DNA of 64,000 nucleotides from Flavobacteriales bacterium (lineage in GTDB: Bacteria; Bacteroidota; Bacteroidia; Flavobacteriales_D; Crocinitomicaceae). Of this stretch, positions 45,488 to 55,853 are shown piece after piece; positions within the stretch are counted from its first letter, which is position 1; every line of letters begins with the position of its first letter. The stretch lies in NCBI GenBank assembly GCA_947454525.1, contig CANGJM010000006.1, positions 62,001 through 126,000 of the forward strand. The letters run 5' to 3'. The translations under genes were made by a program, and so were the position numbers. Under the pieces are notes generated by a model. The model ran no database searches and was not told the DNA's origin. It saw only the letters and a program-made list of their open reading frames with translations.

Positions 45488-45577
45488 GCTCGATTTGTTT
45501 GACTGCGTTTCGTTTAAAAAAGTTGCATGCCGCAGCAAAATTCATACGAATTAACGTATTTTCGTTTGCTTAAACAA

Positions 45578-46804
45578 ATGAATATGAAATCCTTTTTATC
45601 TATAATTTTCATAATGATGTCTCTTGTTTCTCTTGCAAAGGTAAATTTGAAAACCGGCATGTGGCAAGGCGAATTAGCCATGAATGATCGTCTTTTCATC
45701 CCCTTCCAACTAAAAGTAGAAAAGGAAGGCAAAACGATCTTTGTAGTGAATGATTTAGAAGAAATCTTGATGATGAGTCACTCTAAAAAGGACAGCATTT
45801 ATTTACATTTTCCGATTCAGGATGCCGAAATCATTTTCAAATTGGAGCAAAATGGCGAGTCAGCACGTGGATATTGGATTAATTACAATAAAAAAGTGCA
45901 ACAAAAAATTCCATTGAACTTAACTTGGAATGTGGCACAAAGATTCCCTCAACTGCATCCAACGAAACCTGTACAGTCGCTTTTCGATGGGACGTGGGAA
46001 GTTACTTTTCAACCGGGAACGAAAGACGAAGAGAAAGCAATTGGAATTTTCAAAGCAGGTAAGGACACAGAAATTGCCGGTACTTTTTTAACCGAAACGG
46101 GAGATTATCGTTTTTTAGCTGGAAATAGATCAGGACAAAATTTTTCTATGTCCACCTTTAATGGTTCGTGGGCAATGATGTTCGAGGCAGAATTACAGTC
46201 AGATACCTTAAAAGGTAAATTTTATAGTGGAGTTTCTTATGTTACAGATTGGATTGCGATACGTAATCCGGAAGCAAAGTTGAGAAATGAAGCATCCTTG
46301 ACATATGTCATAAATGACCAAGAGGTCAATACTAATGACATGGTTCAATTAAATGGAACGTCCTTTTCGCTGAAACCAAATGAAGGGAAGGTCCTTGTTT
46401 TGCAAATCATGGGAACATGGTGTCCGAATTGTTTGGATGAGGTTCAATTCATGAATCAATTGCACAAAGGTTATGAGCAATTTGGACTTGAAATAGTCGC
46501 TCTGGCCTATGAAGTGGGTACGGATGAAAAACAAACGCGTAAAAAACTAAAAGCATTCAAGAAAAAAATTGGTATGGAATACGACTTAGTGCTTGCTGGA
46601 AAGTCCTCGAAAGAAGTAGCGTCAGCTCAATTTCCGATGTTAAATGGCATCATGAGTTTTCCAACGACTGTTATTATTGGAAAGGATGGAAAAGTGCTTC
46701 ATGTGCACACGGGATACAGTGGTCCAGCGACGGGAAGCGCTCACAAGGAACTCACGGATAAAATCCAATTGGAAATTGAAATGGCATTGGATATTTTGAA
46801 GTAA
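45578..46804 (+). CDS. TlpA-like periplasmic thioredoxin protein
   Basis: The 408-residue protein begins with a signal peptide (MNMKSFLSIIFIMMSLVSLA). It has an N-terminal beta-rich domain of about 240 residues and a C-terminal thioredoxin-fold domain with a WCPNC active site (Cys282 and Cys285), followed by EVQFMNQLHKGYEQF and the cis-Pro loop SFPTTVIIG. TlpA/AhpC-type reductases keep periplasmic thiols reduced or act in cytochrome assembly. An in-frame ATG at 45584 is equally possible. It is divergent from the ECF sigma gene, only 90 bp away. Confidence 0.88.
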   Translation: MNMKSFLSIIFIMMSLVSLAKVNLKTGMWQGELAMNDRLFIPFQLKVEKEGKTIFVVNDLEEILMMSHSKKDSIYLHFPIQDAEIIFKLEQNGESARGYWINYNKKVQQKIPLNLTWNVAQRFPQLHPTKPVQSLFDGTWEVTFQPGTKDEEKAIGIFKAGKDTEIAGTFLTETGDYRFLAGNRSGQNFSMSTFNGSWAMMFEAELQSDTLKGKFYSGVSYVTDWIAIRNPEAKLRNEASLTYVINDQEVNTNDMVQLNGTSFSLKPNEGKVLVLQIMGTWCPNCLDEVQFMNQLHKGYEQFGLEIVALAYEVGTDEKQTRKKLKAFKKKIGMEYDLVLAGKSSKEVASAQFPMLNGIMSFPTTVIIGKDGKVLHVHTGYSGPATGSAHKELTDKIQLEIEMALDILK

Positions 46805-46818
46805 ATCCGAATGGAAAT

Positions 46819-46848
46819 AAAAAAGGGCTGTGAAAACAGCCCTTTTTT
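46819..46848. terminator. Bidirectional terminator between the TlpA-like gene and mreB
   Basis: AAAAGGGCTGT pairs with ACAGCCCTTTT across a GAAA tetraloop (46821-46845). It can serve both convergent genes. Confidence 0.9.
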
Positions 46849-46865
46849 ATGTCGTAATGTTCTTA

Positions 46866-47891
46866 TTAGTCTCTAATTAAGAACTGGTATTTATCGATGT
46901 TTTTCAATGCGATACTTGTTCCCCTTGCAACGGCGCGAAGTGGATCTTCAGCAATATGCACAGGTAATTTCGTTTTAGCAGAAATACGTTTGTCTAATCC
47001 TCTTAACATGGATCCACCACCTGCTAAATAGATACCTGTTTTGTAGATATCCGCAGAAAGTTCAGGTGGAGTTAACTCCAATGCACTTAAAATCGCTTCC
47101 TCAATTTTTGAAATCGTTTTGTCAAGTGCATGTGCTACTTCCACATAAGAAACCATGATTTCTTTTGGAATACCGGTCATCAAATCTCGTCCTCGAACAG
47201 CGAAGTCTGCTGGTGGATTATCAAGTTCAGGCAAAGCTGCTCCAACTTCAATTTTAATTTGTTCTGCTGTACGTTCCCCAACAAGAATGTTGTGTTGACG
47301 ACGCATGTACTCTTCAATGTCGCTTGTAAAGTCATCTCCTGCGATACGGATGGATTTGTCACAAACAATTCCACCTAAAGCAATGACAGCAATTTCGGAT
47401 GTACCACCACCGATATCGATGATCATATTTCCCATTGGTTCTTCTACATCGATTCCGATTCCAATCGCCGCGGCCATCGGTTCGTGAATCAAATACACTT
47501 CTTTTGCACCAGCATGTTCTGCGGAGTCACGAACGGCGCGTTTTTCAACCTCTGTAATTCCTGATGGAATACAAATCACCATTCGTAAGGTTGGATTGAA
47601 AAGGCTTTTCCCTGGATTGATCATTTTGATCATTCCACGAATCATTTGTTCGGCACTTTGGAAATCGGCGATTACTCCATCTTTCAATGGACGTACCGTT
47701 TCGATTAACTTATGAGTCTTACCGTGCATCTGTTGCGCCTTTCGTCCAATGGCAACTACCTTGCCTGTTTGAATGTCTTTAGCTACAATGGACGGCTCGT
47801 CAACCACGACTTTATCATTCCAGATGATAAGTGTGTTTGCTGTCCCTAAGTCAATCGCAATTTCTTGCGTTAAAAAACTAAAAAATGCCAT
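46866..47891 (-). CDS. mreB: Rod shape-determining protein MreB
   Basis: This 341-residue actin homologue polymerises under the inner membrane and guides lateral wall synthesis. The nucleotide-binding motifs are present: IDLGTANTLI, MIDIGGGTSEIAVIALGG, the EPMAAAIGIG region and YLAGGGSMLRGLDKRI. No mreC, mreD or rodA lies in the visible downstream direction, since the gene ends at a terminator. It is 83 bp downstream of purH on the same strand. Confidence 0.96.
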   Translation of the reverse strand: MAFFSFLTQEIAIDLGTANTLIIWNDKVVVDEPSIVAKDIQTGKVVAIGRKAQQMHGKTHKLIETVRPLKDGVIADFQSAEQMIRGMIKMINPGKSLFNPTLRMVICIPSGITEVEKRAVRDSAEHAGAKEVYLIHEPMAAAIGIGIDVEEPMGNMIIDIGGGTSEIAVIALGGIVCDKSIRIAGDDFTSDIEEYMRRQHNILVGERTAEQIKIEVGAALPELDNPPADFAVRGRDLMTGIPKEIMVSYVEVAHALDKTISKIEEAILSALELTPPELSADIYKTGIYLAGGGSMLRGLDKRISAKTKLPVHIAEDPLRAVARGTSIALKNIDKYQFLIRD

Positions 47892-47974
47892 GTTGAATCC
47901 AACTAGTGATTAAGTTGTTCCTTTTTCGAGAGATTCGGAGAAAAGGTTACAATTTAATGTAAATATATGTAAAG

Positions 47975-49504
47975 TTAATGTTTAAAGTGGCGTACTCCCG
48001 TAAATACCATGCGCATTCCGTGTTTATTGCAATAATCGATGGAAAGATCATCCTTCACGGATCCTCCTGGTTGAATTACTGCATCAATTCCTTCTAAATG
48101 TGCGATTTCTACACAATCTGGGAAAGGGAAAAAGGCATCACTCGCCATGGCTGCACCGTTTAAGTCGAAACCAAAGGTTTTTGCTTTGTGAATCGCTTGG
48201 TTTAAGGCGTCAACACGGGATGTTTGTCCGGTACCACTTGCTAATAATTGTCCGTTTTTAGCCAGGATAATGGTATTCGATTTCGTATGTTTTACCAATT
48301 TATTAGCAAACAATAAATCAGCGATTTCTTGTTCACTTGGCGCATTCGTTGTTTTAACAACCAAATCTTCCTTCGTTTCCGATTTCGCGTCTCTGTCTTG
48401 AACAAGAACACCATTTAAAATAGATCGAACTTGTTGTTGAGGTAGGGCAGTTTCTTTTTGAACTAGGATGATGCGGTTCTTTTTACTTTTTAGTAATTCC
48501 AATGCATCTTCGTCGTAACTAGGTGCAATAAGTACCTCGCAAAACAACTCATTGATGAGCGTTGCAGTTGCCATATCAATCGGTTGGTTGGAAATCAATA
48601 TTCCACCAAATGCACTTACTGGGTCTGCTGCTAACGCAACTTCGTATGCTTCTTTTAATGTTGGACGCGTAGCAATTCCGCAGGCGTTGTTGTGTTTCAA
48701 AATCCCGAAAGTAGGACCATCATTTTTAAATTCCTGAAGTAAATTTACGGCCGCATCTACATCCAACAAATTGTTGTAAGAAAGTTCTTTTCCGTGTAGT
48801 TTATCAAATAAAGCATCTAAATCACCGAAGAATTGTCCCTTTTGGTGTGGATTTTCTCCATAGCGCAATGCTTCACTTTTCTCCACGCTTAATTTTAAGT
48901 ATGGACCATCGTTTTGCACAAAATACTGATGAATCATGGTGTCGTAATGCGACGATACATGAAATGCTTCACCAGCAAAATGCTGTCTTTGTGTGAGACT
49001 AGTTGCTCCATTTTGAGAACGCAGGATGTCTAAAAAGGATGCATAGTGATTCACAGAAGGAATAATCACAACATCCTGGAAATTTTTCGCTGCCGCACGG
49101 ATTAACGAAATTCCACCGATGTCGATTTTTTCAATGATGTCCTCTGCGCTTGCTCCTGATGCAACCGTTTCCTCGAAAGGATATAAGTCTACAATGACTA
49201 AATCAATGGAAGGAATGCCATGTTTAGCAATCGCATCTTGATCCTCTTGCAAAGCACGACGATTTAAAATCCCGCCAAAAACAGTTGGGTGTAAGGTTTT
49301 TACTCTTCCTCCTAGAATTTCTGGAAAACCTGTAAGGTCTTCAACAGCAATGACGGGAATCCCTAAATTTTGAATAAAGGCTAATGTCCCTCCAGTTGAG
49401 TAAATCGTTACTTGATGTTTGTGTAATTCACGAACAATTTCGTCTAGTCCATCTTTGTAATAGACTGAAATTAAGGCGCTTTGGATGTTTTTTAAATCTA
49501 TCAT
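47975..49504 (-). CDS. purH: Bifunctional AICAR transformylase/IMP cyclohydrolase
   Basis: PurH carries out the last two steps of IMP synthesis. From MIDLKNIQSALISVYYKDG it is 509 residues. The N-terminal cyclohydrolase has STGGT, GGRVKTLHPTVFGGIL and DLVIVDLYPFEET. The C-terminal transformylase has LRYGENPHQKGQF, KHNNACG, PVSAFGGIL and AMASDAFFPFPD. An upstream start at 49525 is rejected because the -7 element TAATTTTG covers 49523-49530. Confidence 0.95.
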   Translation of the reverse strand: MIDLKNIQSALISVYYKDGLDEIVRELHKHQVTIYSTGGTLAFIQNLGIPVIAVEDLTGFPEILGGRVKTLHPTVFGGILNRRALQEDQDAIAKHGIPSIDLVIVDLYPFEETVASGASAEDIIEKIDIGGISLIRAAAKNFQDVVIIPSVNHYASFLDILRSQNGATSLTQRQHFAGEAFHVSSHYDTMIHQYFVQNDGPYLKLSVEKSEALRYGENPHQKGQFFGDLDALFDKLHGKELSYNNLLDVDAAVNLLQEFKNDGPTFGILKHNNACGIATRPTLKEAYEVALAADPVSAFGGILISNQPIDMATATLINELFCEVLIAPSYDEDALELLKSKKNRIILVQKETALPQQQVRSILNGVLVQDRDAKSETKEDLVVKTTNAPSEQEIADLLFANKLVKHTKSNTIILAKNGQLLASGTGQTSRVDALNQAIHKAKTFGFDLNGAAMASDAFFPFPDCVEIAHLEGIDAVIQPGGSVKDDLSIDYCNKHGMRMVFTGVRHFKH

Positions 49505-49522
49505 GAGGTGTAAAAGAAAGCG

Positions 49523-49530
49523 CAAAATTA
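49523..49530 (-). promoter_or_regulatory. -7 element of purH
   Basis: TAATTTTG fits the consensus, 18 nt upstream of the purH ATG at 49504. Confidence 0.5.
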
Positions 49531-49597
49531 GTGTATTTTTTTCGATAAATGGTTTTTATCTGTTCCTCATTTCAGAATTCCCGCTAAAATTTAAGAA

Positions 49598-49625
49598 TAA
49601 AAAAACCCCGACAAGCGGGGTTTCA
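49598..49625 (-). terminator. Terminator of nrdBA
   Basis: AAACCCCG (49603-49610) pairs with CGGGGTTT (49616-49623). On the minus strand it ends in a long T-run. Confidence 0.87.
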
Positions 49626-49653
49626 TATCTAAAAGATAAAATCTAATTCTAAT

Positions 49654-49695
49654 TGTCTATAACCGACTAACGTCGCTTCTATCCAGAACACATTT
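49654..49695. repeat. 42-bp direct repeat, copy 1 (duplicated nrdA 3' end)
   Basis: This sequence matches 49724-49765 exactly at a 70-bp offset. It lies in the nrdA 3' untranslated region and repeats the last five codons, the stop and the following bases of nrdA. Confidence 0.95.
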
Positions 49696-49723
49696 AGCGA
49701 GACGAGCTCGTGAATTTCCGTTC

Positions 49724-49765
49724 TGTCTATAACCGACTAACGTCGCTTCTATCCAGAACACATTT
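49724..49765. repeat. 42-bp direct repeat, copy 2 (nrdA 3' end itself)
   Basis: This copy spans the nrdA stop codon (49749-49751) and the end of its coding sequence. A short CGAC-GTTA-GTCG hairpin is present in both copies. Confidence 0.95.
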
Positions 49766-52109
49766 CACAACTATCTGGGTTGTCAAGTGAGCAAGCGATA
49801 GCCGCTGCTTGTTCTTCCAAAGATTTAGCTGTAGGTTCTTCAACAACTGTTTTTTCGACTGTAAACTTGATAGCGTCGGTAGCTGCTTTCGTACGTAAAT
49901 AGTACATACCTGTTTTTAATCCTTTCTCCCAACCGTAGAAGTGCATAGAAGTTAACTTACCAAAGTTTGCGTTTTCCATGAAGATATTCAAGGATTGACT
50001 TTGACAAATATATGCTCCACGATCGGCAGCTTGATCAATGATTGCTTTCTGAGAAATCTCCCAAGCCGTTTTGTAAAGATCTTTTAAGCGTTGTGGAACT
50101 TCGTTGATGTTCTGAACAGATCCATTTGCTGTCATGATTTTTTGACGCATGTCTTTATTCCATAATCCTTCACGAACTAAGTCCTTCAATAAGTGCTTAT
50201 TTACAATGATGAACTCACCAGAAAGAACGCGACGAGTATAAATGTTAGACGTGTATGGTTCGAAACATTCGTTGTTACCAAGAATTTGAGCTGTTGATGC
50301 TGTTGGCATTGGTGCTAACAATAATGAGTTACGCACACCATGTTTTTTAACTTCTTGTTTCAAGATATCCCATTCCCAACGATTTGATGGAGTTACACCC
50401 CACATATCAAACTGGAAGATTCCTTTTGAAACAGGAGAACCTTTAATCGTTTCATATGGACCTTCTACTTTCGCAAGGTCTTTTGAAGCGGACATGGAAG
50501 CAAAGTAAATCGTTTCGAATACTTCACGGTTTAAAGCGCGAGCTTCTTCAGATTCGAATGGCAATCCCATCATAATGAATGCATCAGCTAAACCTTGAAC
50601 ACCAAGTCCAATTGGACGATGGCGTAGGTTTGAATTTTTCGCTTCAACAACTGGGTAGAAATTCTCATCGATGATACGGTTCAAGTTCAATGTAGCTTGA
50701 TACGTTACTTCGAATAATTTATCGTGGTCAAAATTACCGTCTTCTGTTACATATTTTGGAAGTGCTAGAGAAGCAAGGTTACAAACAGCCACTTCATCGG
50801 GTGCTGTATATTCAATAATCTCTGTACAAAGATTAGAGGATTTGATAGTCCCTAAATTTTGTTGATTTGATTTGGCATTTGCCGCATCTTTATACAACAT
50901 ATAAGGTGTTCCAGTTTCGATTTGAGATTCTAGGATTTTGAACCAAAGATCTTGCGCTTTGATTGTTTTTCTTCCTTTACCTTCTTTTTCGTATTTCGTG
51001 TACAATGCTTCAAACTCAGCGCTGTGTGTATCAGAAAGACCAGGACATTCGTGCGGACACATCAATGTCCAATCACCATTTTCTTTCACGCGTTGCATGA
51101 ATAAATCTGGAATCCAAAGTGCGTAAAATAAATCACGAGCACGTTGTTCTTCTTTTCCGTGATTCTTTTTCAAATCTAAGAAGTCAAACACATCTGCATG
51201 CCAAGGCTCGATGTACATCGCGAAAGATCCTTTTCTTTTTCCACCACCTTGATCAACGTAACGCGCTGTATCGTTGAATACACGTAGCATTGGAACGATA
51301 CCATTTGACGTTCCATTAGTTCCTTTAATGTATGAACCAGTAGCGCGAATATCGTGAAGTGCTAAACCAATTCCACCTGCGGATTGTGAAATTTGCGCAC
51401 AAGATTTCAATGTATCGTAAATACCTTCGATACTATCTGATTTCATTGTAAGCAAGAAGCAAGAAGACATTTGAGGTTTAGGCGTTCCTGCGTTAAACAA
51501 CGTTGGAGTTGCATGTGTAAACCAACCTTCTGACATCAAGTTATATGTTTTGATCGCAGAAGCCACATCTTTCTTGTGAATACCAATGGCAACACGCATC
51601 AACATTTGTTGTGGACGCTCGGCAATTTTACCATTTAAACGCATCAAGTACGAGCGAGACAATGTTTTAAACCCAAAATAATCGTAGCGGAAGTCACGAT
51701 CATAAATGATACTAGAGTCAAATGCTTCTTTGTTTTCTTGGATAATTGCGTACACATCATCTGCAACCAACGAAGCATTTTGATTCGTTTTTGGATCGAT
51801 GTAATGGTGTAAATCGTCAATTACTTCAGAGAACGTTTTTTTCGTTTCTTTATGTAGGTTGGACACGGCAATACGTGAAGCCAACAACGCGTAATCTGGG
51901 TGATCAATTGTTTTTGCGGCAGCAACTTCCGCTGCAAGATTATCCAAATCTGAAGTGGATACTCCGTCATAGATTCCTTCAATTACCTTCATAGCTACTG
52001 CTTCTGGAGATACCAATGGATCTAATCCGTAACACATTTTAATAATTCGCGCTGTGATTTTATCAAACTTCACAGTTTCTTTTCTTCCGTCTCTTTTTAC
52101 TACGTACAT
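49749..52109 (-). CDS. nrdA: Class Ia ribonucleotide reductase, large (alpha) subunit
   Basis: NrdA reduces ribonucleoside diphosphates to deoxy forms using a radical from NrdB. It is 786 residues. The N-terminal ~90 residues form an ATP-cone ([20 protein letters not shown]). The catalytic domain includes [13 protein letters not shown] [36 protein letters not shown], the [17 protein letters not shown] loop and [15 protein letters not shown]. The C-terminal CEMCSG supplies the shuttle cysteines. The sequence resembles the eukaryotic subclass. It lies 22 nt after nrdB. Confidence 0.96.
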   Translation of the reverse strand: MYVVKRDGRKETVKFDKITARIIKMCYGLDPLVSPEAVAMKVIEGIYDGVSTSDLDNLAAEVAAAKTIDHPDYALLASRIAVSNLHKETKKTFSEVIDDLHHYIDPKTNQNASLVADDVYAIIQENKEAFDSSIIYDRDFRYDYFGFKTLSRSYLMRLNGKIAERPQQMLMRVAIGIHKKDVASAIKTYNLMSEGWFTHATPTLFNAGTPKPQMSSCFLLTMKSDSIEGIYDTLKSCAQISQSAGGIGLALHDIRATGSYIKGTNGTSNGIVPMLRVFNDTARYVDQGGGKRKGSFAMYIEPWHADVFDFLDLKKNHGKEEQRARDLFYALWIPDLFMQRVKENGDWTLMCPHECPGLSDTHSAEFEALYTKYEKEGKGRKTIKAQDLWFKILESQIETGTPYMLYKDAANAKSNQQNLGTIKSSNLCTEIIEYTAPDEVAVCNLASLALPKYVTEDGNFDHDKLFEVTYQATLNLNRIIDENFYPVVEAKNSNLRHRPIGLGVQGLADAFIMMGLPFESEEARALNREVFETIYFASMSASKDLAKVEGPYETIKGSPVSKGIFQFDMWGVTPSNRWEWDILKQEVKKHGVRNSLLLAPMPTASTAQILGNNECFEPYTSNIYTRRVLSGEFIIVNKHLLKDLVREGLWNKDMRQKIMTANGSVQNINEVPQRLKDLYKTAWEISQKAIIDQAADRGAYICQSQSLNIFMENANFGKLTSMHFYGWEKGLKTGMYYLRTKAATDAIKFTVEKTVVEEPTAKSLEEQAAAIACSLDNPDSCEMCSG

Positions 52110-52131
52110 CCTTATTACCGCAATTAAATAA

Positions 52132-53112
52132 TTAAAATTCTTCGTTCATGCTGAATTCCTTGTTCGCATCACCTGCCAACACTCCAGCTTTTTGGTATTC
52201 ACCAACACGTTTTTCAAAGAAATTCGTTTTTCCTTGAATGGAAATCATTTCCATGAAGTCAAATGGATTCGAAGTGTTGTACACACGTTCGTTACCTAAT
52301 TCAACTAAAAGACGATCTGCAACGAATTCAATGTATTGTTGCATTAGATCGCTGTTCATTCCAATAAGTTTTACTGGAATTGCATCTGTGACAAATTCTT
52401 TTTCAATTTCGACAGCGTCCATGATGATCTCACGTACTTTGTCTTTAGAAAGTTTATTTACCAAGTGATTGTTGTATAACAAACAAGCGAAGTCACAGTG
52501 TAGTCCTTCATCACGTGAAATCAACTCATTGGAAAACGATAATCCAGGCATCAACCCACGTTTTTTCAACCAAAAAATCGAACAAAACGAACCAGAGAAG
52601 AAAATTCCCTCTACCGCTGCAAATGCAACCAATCGTTCAGCAAAGTCTCCTTTGTCAATCCAACGAAGTGCCCAATCTGCTTTTTTCTTCACGCAGTCAA
52701 GCGTGTCAATGGCATTGAACAAATGATTTTTTTCAGCAGAATCCTTGATGTACGTATCAATCAAAAGCGAATACGTTTCTGAATGGATATTCTCCATCGC
52801 CACTTGGTTCCCGTAAAAGAATTTTGCCTCCGTGTATTGTACCTCAGACAAAAAGTTTTCCGCAAGGTTCTCGTTTACGATTCCGTCGGAAGCCGCAAAA
52901 AATGCAAGAATGTGTTTGATGAAATGACGTTCGTCATCGTTTAATTTGTTCTCCCAGTCAATTTGATCGGGTGATAAATCGATTTCTTCTGCCGTCCAAA
53001 AACTCGCCTCTGCTTTTTTATAAAAACTCCAAATATCATCGTGTTGAATTGGGAATAATACAAAACGGCTTTTGTTTTCTTCAAGAATCGGTTCGCGTAA
53101 AGATGTTGTCAT
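52132..53112 (-). CDS. nrdB: Class Ia ribonucleotide reductase, small (beta) subunit
   Basis: NrdB makes the tyrosyl radical passed to NrdA. In this 326-residue protein the di-iron ligands fit Asp76 (FFAASDG), Glu107 and His110 (MENIH). The radical tyrosine fits Tyr114 (HSETYSLL). [37 protein letters not shown] and [15 protein letters not shown] closely resemble eukaryotic R2. It is the first gene of nrdBA; the long upstream gap (53113-53556) should carry the control region. Confidence 0.96.
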   Translation of the reverse strand: MTTSLREPILEENKSRFVLFPIQHDDIWSFYKKAEASFWTAEEIDLSPDQIDWENKLNDDERHFIKHILAFFAASDGIVNENLAENFLSEVQYTEAKFFYGNQVAMENIHSETYSLLIDTYIKDSAEKNHLFNAIDTLDCVKKKADWALRWIDKGDFAERLVAFAAVEGIFFSGSFCSIFWLKKRGLMPGLSFSNELISRDEGLHCDFACLLYNNHLVNKLSKDKVREIIMDAVEIEKEFVTDAIPVKLIGMNSDLMQQYIEFVADRLLVELGNERVYNTSNPFDFMEMISIQGKTNFFEKRVGEYQKAGVLAGDANKEFSMNEEF

Positions 53113-53556
53113 AAGCTGCTAAATAATTTTTAAACTAAAAAGGACATAGAAATACATACTTTCTAAACCCCTATTTCGCTAAATTGTTTTTGTATCACTC
53201 AATCAACTTTAACGTTTGTCATGAAATCGAAACGTTGGTAAAATTTGAGACTACAAAAATTGTCAAAAAACATTCTTAAATCAATTAAAGAAATTAACAT
53301 TAACGTGATGTTATCAACACCGAAAATCGCAAACCTTTCACCAATAAACCCTTCAGCAATTTTCAACACCAAATGGAAAGATATTCACATCAACAATAAG
53401 CTGATTTTAATAACTATTCCTTGAGACATACTACAATAAGTCAAATTAATTTCTTATGTGAATTAGGACATTAAAATTATGGCGGAAATTTATTTTTACC
53501 TAAAAACAATCAATGAGTTTTTGAACACGTTATTGTTCATACTAACACAATGATAG
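53113..53556. other. Intergenic region between nrdB and comF
   Basis: This 444-bp AT-rich divergent gap must hold the promoters of nrdBA and comF. I see no clear TAnnTTTG element with a good -33 partner. A 5-bp inverted repeat TGAAC/GTTCA (53522-53526/53535-53539) lies near comF. No clear NrdR-box pair was recognised and no additional gene is supported. Confidence 0.35.
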
Positions 53557-54282
53557 ATGCGCTTAAAAAACACCATGATTATTGCTCCTGTTGAACGCTA
53601 TTTAGAGGGACTCCAACACCTTGTTTTTCCAAATATTTGCTTGCAATGCTCTTATGAATTGTCCCGATTTGAAAAGCACATTTGTGCCTTTTGTTGGGAT
53701 AAATTGCAACGAACGTATTTTGAAGCGTACGAAGTCCCAAGCGGTATGGACCAACTTTTTTGGGGAAGAATTCCATTAACGGAAACATTTGCCCTGTACT
53801 TTTTTGAAAAGGAAAAACCGATTCAAGATATTCTGCACGCACTGAAGTATCAATTTAAAGCCCCACTGGGGAGGCATTTCGGCGAAGTAATGGGAACAAC
53901 AATTTTCAAAAGCAACAAGTACAAAACGATTGAAGCGTTGATTCCTGTCCCCATTCACCCTCAAAAACGATTCTTGCGTGGATACAATCAAAGTGATTTG
54001 TTAGCGGAGGGAATGGCAACAATTTTAGAAATACCCATTTTACGAGACGTTGTTCTTAAAAAAGCGAATAACGCTAGTCAGACCAGAAAAAATAGATTTC
54101 TGCGTTGGGACAATGCCAGCGAACAATTTTGTATAGGAAAAAAAGACATTCCTTACCGACATGTTGCCATCGTTGATGATGTGATTACGACAGGCGCTAC
54201 GCTAGAGGCGATGGCTCAATTATTGCGCTCTCACTATCCAGATCTTCAAATAAGTTTGCTTAGCTTCGCCATAGCAAAATAA
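53557..54282 (+). CDS. comF: ComF family phosphoribosyltransferase-like protein
   Basis: The 241-residue protein has an N-terminal zinc-binding motif with four cysteines (CLQC at 28-31 and CAFC at 43-46). The C-terminal phosphoribosyltransferase domain has the PRPP loop VAIVDDVITTGATLEAM. ComF-type proteins take part in DNA uptake for natural transformation or in related nucleotide handling. The mid-region PVPIHPQKRFLRGYNQSDLLAEG matches the family. MIIAPVERY at 53575 is an alternative start. The FAD oxidoreductase gene follows after 2 nt. Confidence 0.9.
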   Translation: MRLKNTMIIAPVERYLEGLQHLVFPNICLQCSYELSRFEKHICAFCWDKLQRTYFEAYEVPSGMDQLFWGRIPLTETFALYFFEKEKPIQDILHALKYQFKAPLGRHFGEVMGTTIFKSNKYKTIEALIPVPIHPQKRFLRGYNQSDLLAEGMATILEIPILRDVVLKKANNASQTRKNRFLRWDNASEQFCIGKKDIPYRHVAIVDDVITTGATLEAMAQLLRSHYPDLQISLLSFAIAK

Positions 54283-54284
54283 AG

Positions 54285-55340
54285 ATGGACTCTCAACACG
54301 TATTAATTATTGGTGCTGGACTCGCAGGCACAAGTTTAGCGCATCAACTTTTAGCAAAAGGACACCGTGTTCAATTAGTGGATCGTGGAATAAATCATTC
54401 TACAGCTGTTGCTGCTGGAATGGTGAATCCAATGGTTTTTAGAAGAATGAATAAGTCTTGGCGCTTGGATGAGTTCATGGCTGATGCAAAGAATTTTTAC
54501 CTACAACTAGAGCAAACAGTTCAACATAAATTGTTTCACCCAATTGTTATTCGTCGGATGCTGTCCTCAGAACAAGAACGTAATTACTGGCTGGAAAGAC
54601 AAAAATCACCTGAATTTTCGGATTATTTATCCGAAATAAGTAAAGAAGATGAAAGCTATTCACACGCCGAAAATCACTTTGGAAGCGGACGATTGAAATC
54701 CTCCTTTTGGGTAGATGCAAAACGCTATTACGACCTAAATCTTGCGTATTTTGAACGAAAAGGGAGTTTGTTAAAAGAAGATTTCGATTCCTCGAGTTTT
54801 GATGAAAACAACTTAATTTATAAAGGTATTCCATACGATAAAGTTGTTTTTTCGGTCGGCTATCAACAAATGGAAACGCCTTTTTTTCAAGAGTTACCTA
54901 TTCAACAAACAAAAGGACAAACCATCCGCGTTCATTCTCAAGAAATTCCGGATAATGAATCCCTTAATCGAAAGTGTTTTGTCCTTCCATTAGGCAAGCA
55001 AGTTTTCCGTATCGGAGCAACCTACGAATGGGATAATCCAGATTTGACTCCAACCGAAGAGGCAAAACAAGAATTAATTGAACACCTCCGTGTGTTAGGG
55101 GATTTTTCTTACGACATCCTTGATCAACAAGTTGGCGTACGTCCAACGGTGCTGGATCGCCGACCAATACTCGGAGCTCACCATTCCATAAAAAACATGT
55201 ATGTCTTCAACGGACTAGGCACGAAAGGATACCTCATGGCGCCAACGTTAGCAAGGGAATTAACTGATTTCATGTTCGAAGGGATTCCATTGGACAAGGA
55301 AATATCGATTGAACGATTTTACAAGAAATTAAAAGGTTAA
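54285..55340 (+). CDS. FAD-dependent oxidoreductase (DAO family)
   Basis: This 351-residue flavoprotein has the N-terminal FAD Rossmann motif VLIIGAGLAGTSLAHQLLAKG. The C-terminal DAO-type motifs are VGVRPTVLDRRPILG and NMYVFNGLGTKGYLMAP. The layout resembles D-amino acid oxidase-like proteins and the C-terminal oxidase domain of MnmC (tRNA modification), here without the methyltransferase domain. The substrate is not determined. It lies 2 nt after comF. Confidence 0.85.
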   Translation: MDSQHVLIIGAGLAGTSLAHQLLAKGHRVQLVDRGINHSTAVAAGMVNPMVFRRMNKSWRLDEFMADAKNFYLQLEQTVQHKLFHPIVIRRMLSSEQERNYWLERQKSPEFSDYLSEISKEDESYSHAENHFGSGRLKSSFWVDAKRYYDLNLAYFERKGSLLKEDFDSSSFDENNLIYKGIPYDKVVFSVGYQQMETPFFQELPIQQTKGQTIRVHSQEIPDNESLNRKCFVLPLGKQVFRIGATYEWDNPDLTPTEEAKQELIEHLRVLGDFSYDILDQQVGVRPTVLDRRPILGAHHSIKNMYVFNGLGTKGYLMAPTLARELTDFMFEGIPLDKEISIERFYKKLKG

Positions 55341-55380
55341 AAACAAAAGATTATCTTAGGGACTTAAAAACGAGCAGAAA

Positions 55381-55812
55381 ATGGAAACAGAATTAACGAG
55401 CACTAAGTCATTGAAATTAACGGATAACAGCTTGATTTTCATGGCTGAAATTGTCAAATGGGCAAAATTTTTAGCTATTTGCTCCTTTGTAGGACTTGGT
55501 ATGATGGTTTTAGCAGGAGCAGCAATGATCATCCTTCAATTTGAAAGGCAAGCGAATGGATTGTCTACTGTGATTATGGGTCTTTTTTACATCTTAATGG
55601 CAGTCATTTATTTTTTCCCAGCAGTGTATTTGTATCGTTTTGCAACGGCAAGTGCGGACGCTATAGAAAAATTAAATGAGGACACTTTAGAAGAAGGACT
55701 TGAAAATTTAAAATCACTTTTTCGATTTACGGGAATCTTGATGATCATCATGTTTTCATTATATGCCGTAGGGATTATTGCAGTAATAGCTGCATATGTC
55801 ATTAAGATGTAA
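55381..55812 (+). CDS. DUF5362-like membrane protein
   Basis: The 143-residue protein has three membrane helices (about 29-52, 61-83 and 116-141) and an acidic loop (EKLNEDTLEEGLENL). The arrangement fits the small Bacteroidota proteins grouped as DUF5362, an assignment made from memory of the layout. The function is unknown. It lies 40 nt after the FAD oxidoreductase gene. Confidence 0.7.
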   Translation: METELTSTKSLKLTDNSLIFMAEIVKWAKFLAICSFVGLGMMVLAGAAMIILQFERQANGLSTVIMGLFYILMAVIYFFPAVYLYRFATASADAIEKLNEDTLEEGLENLKSLFRFTGILMIIMFSLYAVGIIAVIAAYVIKM

Positions 55813-55853
55813 TATAGTCGGGACATTACACCTCTAATTCAGCGGGAAAATCG

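Noticed and set aside
49654..49765. CRISPR or transposon end
   Set aside because: There are only two direct copies, and one is the nrdA coding end; no terminal inverted repeat or transposase gene is nearby.
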